From Buchnera aphidicola (Hyadaphis tataricae) (GTDB lineage: Bacteria > Pseudomonadota > Gammaproteobacteria > Enterobacterales > Enterobacteriaceae): a stretch of DNA of 64,000 nucleotides. A model generated the notes under the pieces. The model was not told the origin of the DNA. It ran no database searches and worked only from the letters and a program-made list of their open reading frames with translations. Below, piece after piece: positions 52,865 to 63,548 of the stretch; positions within the stretch are counted from its first letter, which is position 1; every line of letters begins with the position of its first letter. Position numbers and translations under genes: made by a program. The stretch is taken from positions 434,001 through 498,000 of the forward strand of contig NZ_CP034873.1 of assembly GCF_005081445.1 (NCBI RefSeq), given 5' to 3'.

Positions 52865-53452
52865 ATGAATGAGATTATGTCTACAACTATATTATTAATA
52901 CTAATTATGGATCCATTAGGAAATCTTCCAATATTTATGACTGTTTTAAAACATCTAGAAGAAAAAAGAAGAAAAATTATAGTTATAAGAGAAATGATTA
53001 TAGCTCTCATTATTATGATATTGTTTTTATTTTTAGGTGAAAAAATACTAATTCTTTTAAATTTAAAAACTGAAACAGTTGCTATATCTGGAGGCATTAT
53101 TTTATTTATTATTGCTATTAAAATGATTTTTCCTACTGAAGAAACAGATAATATTTATTCAAAAGAAGAGCCTTTTTTAGTTCCATTAGCTATTCCACTC
53201 GTAGCAGGACCGTCTTTATTAGCTACATTAATGTTATTATCGCATAAATATTTAAATCAGATGCATTATTTAGTCCTATCATTACTAATAGCCTGGTTTT
53301 TCACAATAATAATATTATTATCATCTAGTGTATTTTTAAAATTATTTGGATCTAAAGGTGTTAATGCCTTAGAACGTCTAATGGGTCTTGTGTTAATTAT
53401 GTTGTCTACTCAAATGTTTCTTGATGGCATTCAAGATTGGTTTTCCAAATAA
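52865..53452 (+). CDS. yhgN: MarC-family inner membrane protein YhgN
   Basis: I chose ATG 52865 because the product then starts MNEIMSTTILLILIMDPLGN, as in E. coli YhgN; the frame is open upstream for 14 more codons without homology. It is 195 aa (E. coli 197) with six likely membrane helices and the MarC motifs MDPLGNLPIF and VPLAIPLVAGPSLLATLML. Function is unknown; in E. coli yhgN lies beside asd, as here. Its retention in a reduced genome suggests use. Confidence 0.93.
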   Translation: MNEIMSTTILLILIMDPLGNLPIFMTVLKHLEEKRRKIIVIREMIIALIIMILFLFLGEKILILLNLKTETVAISGGIILFIIAIKMIFPTEETDNIYSKEEPFLVPLAIPLVAGPSLLATLMLLSHKYLNQMHYLVLSLLIAWFFTIIILLSSSVFLKLFGSKGVNALERLMGLVLIMLSTQMFLDGIQDWFSK

Positions 53453-53527
53453 AATTATATTACTATTTATCTGTATATTTTTAAACAAATAAAATTTTAA
53501 AAAATTTATAATTAATGAGTGATCCTT

Positions 53528-54703
53528 ATGAACATAATAAAAATGAATGACTTAGATATCACGGGAAAAACTATTTTAATCAGAAGTGATTTAAATGTTC
53601 CTATAAAAAATGGAGTAATTCAATCGGATGCTCGACTCTTAGCTGCTCTTCCTACTATTGAATTAGCAGTGAAAAAAAATGCTAAAATTATTCTCATGTC
53701 TCATTTAGGGAGACCAACAGAAGGATATTATGAAAAAAAATATTCTTTATTTCCTATATTTGAATATTTTAAGAAAAAATTACATTATACAAAAGTATAT
53801 TTTTGTAGTAACTATTTGCATAATATAAAATTAAAAAAACAAGAAATTGCAATTTTAGAAAATGTTCGTTTTAACAAAGGAGAATTAAATAATGACGACA
53901 TACTTTCTAAAAAATATTCCGATCTTTGTGATATATTTGTAATGGATGCTTTTGGCAGTTCACATAGAATGCAATCATCTACTTATGGTGTAGCAAAATT
54001 TTCTAACATTGCATGCGCTGGACCGCTTTTAATAAAAGAGATAAATTGTTTAACAAAATTATTAGAAAAACCCAAACGTCCTATGGTAGCCATAGTCGGC
54101 GGCTCTAAAGTGTCAACGAAATTTAATCTATTAAAAAAAATATCTAAACTTGCAGATACTGTCATAGTGGGTGGCGGTATAGCAAATACTTTTTTAGCTA
54201 TTGATTATAATATCGGAAAATCATTATATGAAAAAGATTTTATATTAGAAGCTAAAAAAATACGTGATAAATATAACATTATTATTCCTATTGATTCTCG
54301 AGTAGGAAAAAATTTTTCTGAAACTGCGATATCTATAATTAAATCGCCCTATGATATACAACAAAACGAAGAAATCATGGATTTTGGGGATAAAACTATT
54401 CAAAAAGTCATTGATATTCTTAAAGAATCTAAAACCATTCTTTGGAACGGTCCAGTAGGAGTATTTGAATTCCCGAATTTTAGAAAGGGTACAGAAGCAA
54501 TTGCTAAAACCATTGCAAAAAGCAATGCTTTTTCTATAGCTGGAGGAGGAGATACGTTATCTGTAATTGATATGTTTAATATTAAAAACGATATCTCTTA
54601 TATTTCAACTGGAGGAGGTTCTTTTTTAGAATTTATTGAAGGTAAAAAATTGCCTTCAATACATATACTAGAGGAACGTTTTAAAACAAGAAAAATGAAC
54701 TAA
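53528..54703 (+). CDS. pgk: Phosphoglycerate kinase
   Basis: Pgk makes ATP from 1,3-bisphosphoglycerate in glycolysis. The start ATG 53528 gives 391 aa (E. coli 387), beginning MNIIKMNDLDITGKTILIRS; an in-frame GTG at 53519 would add three residues. Motifs are RSDLNVPIKNG, SHLGRPTEG, ENVRFNKGE, MDAFGSSHR, GGSKVSTK and SIAGGGDTLS. fba follows after 36 bases, as in E. coli. Confidence 0.97.
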   Translation: MNIIKMNDLDITGKTILIRSDLNVPIKNGVIQSDARLLAALPTIELAVKKNAKIILMSHLGRPTEGYYEKKYSLFPIFEYFKKKLHYTKVYFCSNYLHNIKLKKQEIAILENVRFNKGELNNDDILSKKYSDLCDIFVMDAFGSSHRMQSSTYGVAKFSNIACAGPLLIKEINCLTKLLEKPKRPMVAIVGGSKVSTKFNLLKKISKLADTVIVGGGIANTFLAIDYNIGKSLYEKDFILEAKKIRDKYNIIIPIDSRVGKNFSETAISIIKSPYDIQQNEEIMDFGDKTIQKVIDILKESKTILWNGPVGVFEFPNFRKGTEAIAKTIAKSNAFSIAGGGDTLSVIDMFNIKNDISYISTGGGSFLEFIEGKKLPSIHILEERFKTRKMN

Positions 54704-54739
54704 TATAATTTAAAAAACATTATATAATCGGAGAAAAAA

Positions 54740-55816
54740 TTGAAAATTTTAGATTTGATAAAACCTGGTGTAGTTAATGGAAATGAAGCCAGGATAATTT
54801 TTGAACTTGCCAAAAAGAAAAAATTTGCAATACCTGCTGTAAACTGTATCGGTACAGATTCTATAAATGCTGTATTAGAAACAGCAGCGCGAGTACAATC
54901 GCCAGTGATAATTCAATTTTCTCATGGTGGCGCTTCTTTTATTGCTGGATATGAAAAAAGATTTCTATCTCATCAAGAACAAGCTATAACTGGTGCTATA
55001 TCTGGAGCAAAACATGTTCATTTAATAGCTAAATATTATAAAATTCCGGTAATATTGCATACAGATCATTGTGCAAAAGATATATTATCATGGGTTGATG
55101 GACTATTAAAAGTTGGAAAACGTTATTATCAAGATCATAATAAACCACTTTTTACATCACATATGCTAGATTTTTCTAAAGAACACTTAAAAGAAAATAT
55201 TGCGATTTGCAGCAAATATTTAAATAAAATGCAAAAAATGAACATGATGTTAGAAATAGAATTAGGATGCACAGGAGGAGAGGAGGATGGTGTAAACAAT
55301 ACTGAAATCGATAGAAATTTGCTTTACACAACACCTGAAGATGTCAATTATGCATATGAAAAATTACAAAAAATCAGTAAAAATTTTACTATTGCAGCCG
55401 CATTCGGTAATGTACATGGTGTTTATAAAACCGGAAATGTTCATCTCCAACCTATTATTTTAAAAAATTCACAACAATATGTAAGTCAAAAACATAATTT
55501 AAAAAAAAATCCGTTAAATTTAGTTTTTCATGGTGGTTCAGGTTCTAACTTAAACGAGATAAAAGAATCGATTCAATATGGAATAGTTAAAATGAATATT
55601 GACACCGATATGCAATGGGCAACATGGAATGGAATCTTAACTTTTTATAAAAAAAATAAAAAGTTTTTACAAACTCAAATAGGAAATAATATTGATCGAT
55701 ATCAACCTAATAAAAAATATTATGATCCAAGATCATGGATCAGACACGCTCAAAAATCAATGTCTATTAGATTAGAAAAATCATTTAAAGAATTAAATTC
55801 TTTTAACGTTTTATAA
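54740..55816 (+). CDS. fbaA: Fructose-bisphosphate aldolase, class II
   Basis: FbaA splits fructose-1,6-bisphosphate. The start is TTG 54740 with GGAGA 8 bases before; the product MKILDLIKPGVVNGNEA then aligns to E. coli with 358 aa against 359. Zinc ligands are in ILHTDHCAKD and FGNVHGVYK, and VFHGGSGS and NIDTDMQWATW are conserved. It is in one unit with pgk; a hairpin follows. Confidence 0.97.
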   Translation: MKILDLIKPGVVNGNEARIIFELAKKKKFAIPAVNCIGTDSINAVLETAARVQSPVIIQFSHGGASFIAGYEKRFLSHQEQAITGAISGAKHVHLIAKYYKIPVILHTDHCAKDILSWVDGLLKVGKRYYQDHNKPLFTSHMLDFSKEHLKENIAICSKYLNKMQKMNMMLEIELGCTGGEEDGVNNTEIDRNLLYTTPEDVNYAYEKLQKISKNFTIAAAFGNVHGVYKTGNVHLQPIILKNSQQYVSQKHNLKKNPLNLVFHGGSGSNLNEIKESIQYGIVKMNIDTDMQWATWNGILTFYKKNKKFLQTQIGNNIDRYQPNKKYYDPRSWIRHAQKSMSIRLEKSFKELNSFNVL

Positions 55817-55835
55817 AATATATAATATTTTATTA

Positions 55836-55861
55836 CGGGGAATAAATAACAATATTCTCCG
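55836..55861 (+). terminator. Hairpin after fbaA
   Basis: CGGGGAATA pairs with TATTCTCCG (one G-U pair) around an 8-base loop, 20 bases after the fbaA stop codon. The next bases are AAAAAATGTTTTTT, so the U-tract is displaced; termination is plausible but not certain. Confidence 0.55.
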
Positions 55862-55932
55862 AAAAAATGTTTTTTAAAAAAATAATATATGCTTAATTTT
55901 TAATACTTGAGAGTAAATTTATAGGAATAATA

Positions 55933-56784
55933 ATGGAAGAATTAAATGTAGTCCACGATATTAATCATGTAGGAAATTGGGTACTGCGCAATCAAGAAAT
56001 ACTCTTCGGATATTTAATTAACCTCATATCTGCAATGATTATTTTAATAATCGGGCTATTTATAGCCAAAATAGTATCAAATGGAGTTTATCAAGTATTA
56101 ATTACCCGTAATATAGATATAACTATAGCTGGTTTTCTTTCAGCGTTAATGAAATATATTATTATTACTTTAGTTTTTATTGCTGCATTAGGACGTATCG
56201 GAGTGCAAACTACATCTGTTATTGCTATTTTAGGAGCTGCTGGGATGGCAATAGGTTTAGCATTACAAGGTTCTTTATCTAATTTTGCAGCTGGTATTCT
56301 TTTGGTTACTCTCAGACCATTAAAAACAGGAGAATACGTAGATCTAGAAAACGTATCAGGTACAGTTTTAACAATTCAAATTTTTTATACTACGTTACGA
56401 ACTTTAGACGGAAAAATCGTAGTAGTGCCTAATAACAAAATTATTTCTGGAAATATTATTAACTATTCTAGAGAGCCAGCTCGTCGTAATGAATTTATTA
56501 TTAGTGTATCATATGATAGCGATATTGATTTAGTAATAAAAGTATTACGAAAAGTAATAGAAAATGAAGAAAGAGTAATCAAAGATAGAGATGTTGTTAT
56601 TGGTCTTAGTGAACTCGCGCCCTCTTCTTTAAATTTTATAGTACGTTGTTGGAGTAATAATAATGACTTAAATATTGTATATTGGGACTTAATGGTTAAA
56701 TTTAAAAAAGCACTAGACGAAAACAACATTACTATTCCTTATCCTCAAATCGACGTGCATCTTCATAAACACAAAAATATATAA
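55933..56784 (+). CDS. mscS: Small-conductance mechanosensitive channel MscS
   Basis: MscS opens under membrane tension to release solutes. The 283 aa protein (E. coli 286) has three membrane helices, the pore helix being in GAAGMAIGLALQGSLSNFAAG near residue 100, followed by the beta domain (GEYVDLENVSGTV) and the vestibule. In E. coli it follows fbaA (yggB), as here. It is intact. Confidence 0.95.
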   Translation: MEELNVVHDINHVGNWVLRNQEILFGYLINLISAMIILIIGLFIAKIVSNGVYQVLITRNIDITIAGFLSALMKYIIITLVFIAALGRIGVQTTSVIAILGAAGMAIGLALQGSLSNFAAGILLVTLRPLKTGEYVDLENVSGTVLTIQIFYTTLRTLDGKIVVVPNNKIISGNIINYSREPARRNEFIISVSYDSDIDLVIKVLRKVIENEERVIKDRDVVIGLSELAPSSLNFIVRCWSNNNDLNIVYWDLMVKFKKALDENNITIPYPQIDVHLHKHKNI

Positions 56785-56847
56785 ATAAAACAAAAAATGT
56801 TAAGAATTTACATTATTTTGTACTTATTCTAAAATAATCAGGTTTTT

Positions 56848-59800
56848 ATGCTCACAGTTTATCAATCAAATGAACTTGATATTTTATTATCAAAAATATG
56901 CGAAATTATTCAAAAAAATCCGTTATGTAATATTTTTGAAAAAGAAATCATCATTCATGACAATAATACTTTATTTCAATATTTAAATATATTCATTTCA
57001 AATAAAATTGGCATTGCTGCTAATTTTAAGTTATATCATCCTAAAAATTTTATATATCAAGTATTTGAACGGTATTTATCTAAAAAATTTACAAAAAATT
57101 CTTTTAATCAATCAAGTATGATTTGGAATATCATGAATGTGTTAAATAAAAACAATATTTTCACAAAAATACATCAACCAAAAAATATGTTGAAACGATT
57201 TAAACTATCATATTTCATGGCAAAAATGTTTGAAAAATATCTTACTTATCGTCCGAATTGGATTGACTCATGGGAATCTAAAAAAGATCAATCTGCATTT
57301 GAAAAATGTGATATTTGGCAAATAAAATTATGGAAAGAAATAATAAAAGATTTTAAAAAAAATAATAAAAACTGTGATCACTTTTCTAGATTATTTTATG
57401 AATTTAATTCATTGTCAAATCATGAAAAAAAAGCAATTAAACTTCCTATACGTATTTTTATTATTTCTTCTATTACATTAAACTCTGCTTATATTAAGAT
57501 TTTTGAAATTTTAAGTCATAACATTGATGTATATTTTTTATACATTACTGCTTTTAAACAGCAGCAATACCATGTACAAAATCTGCATAATACATACTCT
57601 CTTTCAAACAATACAGATGTAATATTTAATCAAAAACATCATTACATCATATCATTATGGAAAAAAATTGAAAACTATTATAGTCCTAATATTTTCAATT
57701 TTAAAAACAGCAAAATTATTAATTGTTTTAAAAAAAACAAACAAAATACAATGTTACATTGTATTAAAGATAATTTTTTAAAAAACAATACTTTATATCA
57801 AAAAAAAAGAAAATTAATTTTAAAAGATGATTCTATTACAATTCATTCTTGTGATAGTAAGCAAAAAGAAATTGAAATTTTATATGAAAATATACTATTT
57901 TATTTAAAAAATAACAAAAATATAAAACTCAGGGATATAGTTGTAGTTTCATATTCACTCAGTGATTATATACCGTATATCAATGCAATATTCAAATCTA
58001 AAGATAAAAAATCTAATCTACATTTTTATATTACAGAAGAACCTCCTAAAAATCTAAAAACAACACTATTTTGTTTCAATAAATTATTAAATTTGAAAAA
58101 TAGTCGTTTTGAAAATAAAGAAATATTAGAACTGTTTGATATACCTGAAATAGCAAATAATTTCGATATTTCAAAAGAAGATATAAAAATATTGCATTAT
58201 TGGATAGAAGAATCCGAAATTCGCTGGGCTATTGATGCTAAACATAAAAACAGTTTTTTATTGCCTGAAAACAAAGAAAATACATGGATATGGGGAATCG
58301 AAAAACTGCTTCTGAGTTATGCCACAAATAAGACTAAAATGATTTGGAAGAATACTGTATCATGTGCTTTAATGAATAATTCTAGATCAGAGTTAGTAGG
58401 AAAATTATATTTTTTTATCAATACTCTTAAGAAATGGAAAAAAAAATTATCATATAAAAAAAACATTTTGTCTTGGCGTTCTTTGTCTACAGAGATAATA
58501 AACGACTTTTTTCATCAAAATAAAAGAACAGAAAAATCTGTTCAATTCATTCAAAAAAATTGGGAAAAAATGATTGATAATATTCTATTATCTAATTATG
58601 ATAATAAAATATCAATCGATATACTCAATAAATATTTTATGTTGCAATTCCAGTATAAGAAAAAAAATTTTTTTCCAAGTGTAATAAACTTTTGTCATCC
58701 ATCGGAAATATGTTACATACCATTTCAAATCATATGTGTCATTGGAGCTGATTATCAAAATACGCCAAAAAAATATGATTTAGATCAGATTAATCTATTA
58801 CATCGATATCCAAATCTTGGTGATCCAAATATTTATAAAAGATATTTTTATTTTTTGATTCAAATTCTTTCTTGTTGCAAAAAATTTTTTTATGTCAGTT
58901 ATGTTCACTCTAATGTTGAACAAGAACATGGACAAAACCCTTCAATCTTTATTAATCAATTGTTAAATTATGTATCATCTATTTTTTTTATTGAAGGAAA
59001 TAACAAAAATAAAGCAACGATATTTAATTTTTTATGTAAAAAATATGATAAACAATATTTTTATAAAAAAATACATATTTCTTATTATAATAAAAAAAAC
59101 ACAATAAAAAATCTTCAAAAAACTTCTTCAGACTGTAAATATTTAAAAAAAAATATACTGCAAAAAATTGATTTAAAAGATTTAATTTTATTTTGGAAGA
59201 ATCCAATACGTCATTTTTGTAATCATAAATTAAAAACTAGATTGAACTTCATGAATGAAAACTGTGTAAAAACTGAACCCTTTTCAATCAACACATTAAC
59301 TGCTTTCACAATTAAACAAACCTTATTAAATTATTTAATAAAAGAAAAAAAAACACAAAATATTTTGCAATATTATACATTATCTGGAAAACTGCCCTAT
59401 GGTTTTTTTGGACAGGTTGCTTTAGAAAAATTAAATAATGAAATGATGAATCTAGCGAATGTAGTAATTAAAGAGAGACATTTGACAAAAAACGAAACAA
59501 TTAATATCAGAATAAATAATTTTCAAATTCTTGGAACATTATCCGAAGTGCAAAGTACAGGATTGCTACGTTGGCAACCAAATAAAATTCACTATCATGA
59601 TAGAATGTCTTTATGGATAGAACATTTAGTATACTCATTAAAAAAAAATTATGGAACCAGTAAAATTATCGGATACAAAAATCAAATATGGTCTTTTCCC
59701 CCAATGTCTTATCACGTAGCATTCAATTATCTTGTACAGTATATCGAAGGTTACATAATAGGTTTACAACAACCAACGTTGCTGACAAAATCTGGTGCAT

Positions 59801-60045
59801 CTTGGCTTGATAAAGTTTATGATAAAAAAAATAACATAATCAAAATGGATGAAAACAGCCAATCTCAAGGCTATAAAAAATTCTTAGAAACATGGATTGG
59901 AAACGATTATGTGTCAGGAGAACAAAATGATTTATATGTTCAACAAGTGATTAATATATTAAATCAAAAATATATCAAAAAAATGTGTCAAACGGCTCAG
60001 ATATGGTTCAGTCCAATATTAAAAAATAAAACTGGTAAGAAATAA
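56848..60045 (+). CDS. recC: RecBCD exonuclease V subunit gamma
   Basis: RecC is the Chi-recognising scaffold of RecBCD. The 1065 aa protein (E. coli 1122) is diverged and lysine/asparagine-rich but colinear: an inactive helicase-like N-terminal half (LYHPKNFIYQVFERYL), PFQIICVIGADYQNTPKKYDLDQI-like segments near residue 630, and a C-terminal nuclease-like fold (LSGKLPYGFFGQVAL). recB starts 6 bases after the stop; E. coli has ptrA (protease III) between recC and recB, absent here. Confidence 0.93.
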   Translation: MLTVYQSNELDILLSKICEIIQKNPLCNIFEKEIIIHDNNTLFQYLNIFISNKIGIAANFKLYHPKNFIYQVFERYLSKKFTKNSFNQSSMIWNIMNVLNKNNIFTKIHQPKNMLKRFKLSYFMAKMFEKYLTYRPNWIDSWESKKDQSAFEKCDIWQIKLWKEIIKDFKKNNKNCDHFSRLFYEFNSLSNHEKKAIKLPIRIFIISSITLNSAYIKIFEILSHNIDVYFLYITAFKQQQYHVQNLHNTYSLSNNTDVIFNQKHHYIISLWKKIENYYSPNIFNFKNSKIINCFKKNKQNTMLHCIKDNFLKNNTLYQKKRKLILKDDSITIHSCDSKQKEIEILYENILFYLKNNKNIKLRDIVVVSYSLSDYIPYINAIFKSKDKKSNLHFYITEEPPKNLKTTLFCFNKLLNLKNSRFENKEILELFDIPEIANNFDISKEDIKILHYWIEESEIRWAIDAKHKNSFLLPENKENTWIWGIEKLLLSYATNKTKMIWKNTVSCALMNNSRSELVGKLYFFINTLKKWKKKLSYKKNILSWRSLSTEIINDFFHQNKRTEKSVQFIQKNWEKMIDNILLSNYDNKISIDILNKYFMLQFQYKKKNFFPSVINFCHPSEICYIPFQIICVIGADYQNTPKKYDLDQINLLHRYPNLGDPNIYKRYFYFLIQILSCCKKFFYVSYVHSNVEQEHGQNPSIFINQLLNYVSSIFFIEGNNKNKATIFNFLCKKYDKQYFYKKIHISYYNKKNTIKNLQKTSSDCKYLKKNILQKIDLKDLILFWKNPIRHFCNHKLKTRLNFMNENCVKTEPFSINTLTAFTIKQTLLNYLIKEKKTQNILQYYTLSGKLPYGFFGQVALEKLNNEMMNLANVVIKERHLTKNETINIRINNFQILGTLSEVQSTGLLRWQPNKIHYHDRMSLWIEHLVYSLKKNYGTSKIIGYKNQIWSFPPMSYHVAFNYLVQYIEGYIIGLQQPTLLTKSGASWLDKVYDKKNNIIKMDENSQSQGYKKFLETWIGNDYVSGEQNDLYVQQVINILNQKYIKKMCQTAQIWFSPILKNKTGKK

Positions 60046-60051
60046 AAAACT

Positions 60052-63000
60052 ATGAATACTTATCGTCCAAAAAAATTAGATCTTTTTAAAATTCCACTAA
60101 ATGGAATTAATTTAATAGAAGCTTCAGCTGGAACAGGAAAAACTTTTACTATTGTATTATTATATTTGCGTTTATTATTAGGTTTAAAAAGGGATAAAAA
60201 TGTAAAAAAAAAACTTTTAATAAATGAAATACTTATAGTGACATTTACTAATGCTGCAAAAGAAGAATTGCATAGAAGAATCAAAGATGGTATACATACC
60301 TTATATTTAATTTGTAAGAAAAATGATCAACCAAATTCTTTATTCAATATTTTTTTCAAAGAAATAGTTAATATAGAAGATGCTATTTGTACTTTAGATC
60401 AAGCTCAAAAAGATATAGATAATATCTCTATATATACAATCCATGGATTTTGCCAAAAAATTTTGAATTTATATGCATTTGATTTTCATCCTATTTTTAA
60501 AGAAAATATTATCGAACAGGAAGAAACATTATATTTACAAGCTATACAAGATTTTTGGAGACGTACTTTTTATCATCTTCCAAAAGATATAATTAATATT
60601 ATTTATAATGAATTTAATCACCCAGAACGTCTTTTACAACAAATTAAGCCCCTTTTGAATATTTATTCAATTGATTTTGAAAAAAAATTTGCAAAAAAAA
60701 ATAGTTTTCTCTACTGTCATAAGAACAATATTAATTATATTAATTATGTTAAAAAAATTTGGAAAAAGTATTATTATGTGATATTAAATAACATTGATAA
60801 AATTAAAACTAATAAAAATATATACAATAGTTTAAATATTCATAAATGGATCGAAAAAATTACAATATGGTCACAGACGACTACGACAGATTATACAATT
60901 CCATCTGTATTAAAATACTTCAGAAAAAAAAATATAGAAAAAGTATATTTTAAACATATTTTATTTAACTCAATTGAAAAAATACTCGAAAAAAATTTTT
61001 CATTAAAAAATTCTATTATATTACATGCTGTAAAAAGTATTCCTCAAATCATATCTAAAGAAAAAAATAAGAAATCTTTATTAGAATATAATGATTTATT
61101 AAGTATTCTTCTTAAAAAAATTAAGCAAGAAAAACATTTAAAATATTTAATCAGAGAAAAATACCCTGCGGTATTTATTGATGAGTTTCAAGATACAGAT
61201 CCTCAACAATATAAAATATTTAATTTAATATATAACACAAAAAAAACAACATTATTTTTGATAGGAGATCCAAAACAAGCAATATATAGTTTTAGAGGAG
61301 CAGATATTTTTTCTTATTTAAAAATAAAAAATACAATAAAAAATCAATATTATTTAGATACTAACTGGCGATCTTCAAGTAATATGTGTCAAAGCATTAA
61401 TCATCTATTTTCTCAAAATAATCATCCTTTCATACACGAAAAGATTTCTTTCATACCAGCATTATCCCCTAAAAAAAATGCAAACATGCACTTTACAATC
61501 AATGGAATGTCTCAATCCGCACTTAGTTTTATTTGTCGAAAAGAAGAAAACTCAAAAGAAAATAACAAAATTTGGATCGCACAACAATGTGCTAATGAAA
61601 TTAGCTATTGGTTAACTTGCGCACAAAAAGGAACAGCAAAAATTACTAATCAAAAAGGAGAAAAAATCTTAAAATCTAAAGACATTGCTATATTAGTAAG
61701 AAATAAAGAAGAAGCTAATATAATTCAAACAGAATTGCATAAATTAAATATCGATTCTATATATTCATCGCATAAAAAAAGTATATTTCAAACTGCAGAC
61801 GCGAAAGAATTATTATCGATATTGAAATCAGTTCTAGAACCTTCTAATGAAGAATTATTTCAACAAGCCATTTTTACTAAAGTATTTAAAAAAATATTTT
61901 TTAAAGTAAAAGAAAAAAAAAATTATTCATGTATTATAATAGAAAAATTATACGAATATTATAATATTTGGAATGAGACAAGTATTTTTTTGTTAATTGA
62001 GCATATCATACAAGAATATCAAAAAAATATACACTTTTTAGGTATTGATATAAATAATCAAAAAATTATCAATTTTTTACAAATTGCAGAATTATTACAA
62101 GAAAAATGTCAACATTATAATCAAAATATATCTTTATTATATTGGTTTGAAAATAAAATAAAAGAAAAAACACAACCTACATTTAAAGAACACATTAGAT
62201 CTTTTGAGACATCTGAACCAATTAAAATTGTAACAATACACAAATCAAAAGGTTTAGAATATTCTATTACATGGATACCCTTTAACATTTCATTGTATCC
62301 ATCAAAATTACCAATATATCATAACAGCAAAAATCTTAAACCTTTTTTTGACATTGAAAACAATAATAAAAATGTACGAAAGGCCCAAAAAGAAACACTG
62401 TCAGAAGACTTGCGTTTTTTATATGTTGCTCTTACAAGATCAATAGTACATTGTAGTATTGGAGTAACATATACCAAAAAAAGAACAATGCCATTGAAAA
62501 AAAATTACACTGATTTAAGCGCTTTAAAGTATATTATTCAAAATGGACAATATATGAATTATCATTGTTCACTTAACATTTTACAGAAACTGATAAAAAA
62601 AAATGTCATTGAGATCAAAAATAACACAAAATCACCAAAAGTATTCACAAAAAACAATCAATATCTATATTTACTGCAAAAACCTAATTATTCAAATATC
62701 AATATTGAGAATACTTGGAATATAACTAGTTTTACTAAATTGTCTCAAGAAAAAAAATTATTAATCCATAATAACCAAGAAATTATCTTAGAAAATTTTT
62801 CAATAGAAAATGAGTCAAAAAAATCTGATTTAAACATACATAATTTTCCTTTAGGAATAACTACTGGAAGATTAATTCATTATATATTAAAAAAATTAAA
62901 TTTTTCAAATAAAAAAACAATACATTGGTTTTCAGAAATATTAGAAATGTTTAAAATCTCACAAAAATGGTCTTTAATAATCATGTCTTGGATCGAAACA

Positions 63001-63531
63001 ATTATAAACATTCCTTTAAGCAATCATAAAATTACTCTATCTAAACTAAAAAAGAATTCATATGTAAAAGAACTAGAGTTTTTTTTGCCAATAAAAAAAA
63101 CATTATATTGTAAAGAATTTAACAACATTATTCAAAATTTTGATCCTATATCTCACTCTTCACCAAAAATATTTTTCAATCCTGTATCAGGTATATTAAC
63201 AGGTTTTATTGATTTAGTTTTGTTTTGGAATGATAAATACTATATTATAGATTATAAATCTAATTGGATAGGAAAAAATGATAATTGTTATTCTTATGAC
63301 CATATCAAAAAAGAAATGATTAAAAAAAGATATGATATACAATATCAAATATACACTATAGCAGTACATCAATATTTAAAAACAAAAATAAAAAAATATA
63401 ATTACGAAAAACATTTTGGTGGTATTTTATACATTTTTTTACGTGCTATTCATAACAAAAAACACAATGGAGTTTTTTATGTACTACCAAAATTTAAAAT
63501 GATAGAACGTTTAATTGATTTAATTTCATAA
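60052..63531 (+). CDS. recB: RecBCD exonuclease V subunit beta (helicase/nuclease)
   Basis: RecB is the 3'-5' helicase and the nuclease of RecBCD. The 1159 aa protein (E. coli 1180) has Walker A EASAGTGKTF at 23-32, Walker B region FIDEFQDTDPQQYK with Asp at 377, LDTNWRSSSNM and VTIHKSKGLEY. The nuclease residues are D1054, D1067 and K1069 in GFIDLVLF and IIDYKSNW, spaced exactly as E. coli D1067, D1080 and K1082. Two A10 runs in the gene stay in frame. recD follows. Confidence 0.96.
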   Translation: MNTYRPKKLDLFKIPLNGINLIEASAGTGKTFTIVLLYLRLLLGLKRDKNVKKKLLINEILIVTFTNAAKEELHRRIKDGIHTLYLICKKNDQPNSLFNIFFKEIVNIEDAICTLDQAQKDIDNISIYTIHGFCQKILNLYAFDFHPIFKENIIEQEETLYLQAIQDFWRRTFYHLPKDIINIIYNEFNHPERLLQQIKPLLNIYSIDFEKKFAKKNSFLYCHKNNINYINYVKKIWKKYYYVILNNIDKIKTNKNIYNSLNIHKWIEKITIWSQTTTTDYTIPSVLKYFRKKNIEKVYFKHILFNSIEKILEKNFSLKNSIILHAVKSIPQIISKEKNKKSLLEYNDLLSILLKKIKQEKHLKYLIREKYPAVFIDEFQDTDPQQYKIFNLIYNTKKTTLFLIGDPKQAIYSFRGADIFSYLKIKNTIKNQYYLDTNWRSSSNMCQSINHLFSQNNHPFIHEKISFIPALSPKKNANMHFTINGMSQSALSFICRKEENSKENNKIWIAQQCANEISYWLTCAQKGTAKITNQKGEKILKSKDIAILVRNKEEANIIQTELHKLNIDSIYSSHKKSIFQTADAKELLSILKSVLEPSNEELFQQAIFTKVFKKIFFKVKEKKNYSCIIIEKLYEYYNIWNETSIFLLIEHIIQEYQKNIHFLGIDINNQKIINFLQIAELLQEKCQHYNQNISLLYWFENKIKEKTQPTFKEHIRSFETSEPIKIVTIHKSKGLEYSITWIPFNISLYPSKLPIYHNSKNLKPFFDIENNNKNVRKAQKETLSEDLRFLYVALTRSIVHCSIGVTYTKKRTMPLKKNYTDLSALKYIIQNGQYMNYHCSLNILQKLIKKNVIEIKNNTKSPKVFTKNNQYLYLLQKPNYSNINIENTWNITSFTKLSQEKKLLIHNNQEIILENFSIENESKKSDLNIHNFPLGITTGRLIHYILKKLNFSNKKTIHWFSEILEMFKISQKWSLIIMSWIETIINIPLSNHKITLSKLKKNSYVKELEFFLPIKKTLYCKEFNNIIQNFDPISHSSPKIFFNPVSGILTGFIDLVLFWNDKYYIIDYKSNWIGKNDNCYSYDHIKKEMIKKRYDIQYQIYTIAVHQYLKTKIKKYNYEKHFGGILYIFLRAIHNKKHNGVFYVLPKFKMIERLIDLIS

Positions 63532-63548
63532 AAAAGTACATTTTTATT

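Noticed and set aside
52624-53097. 157-codon minus-strand open frame overlapping yhgN
   Set aside because: It is antisense to a clear MarC-family gene and has no homology of its own.
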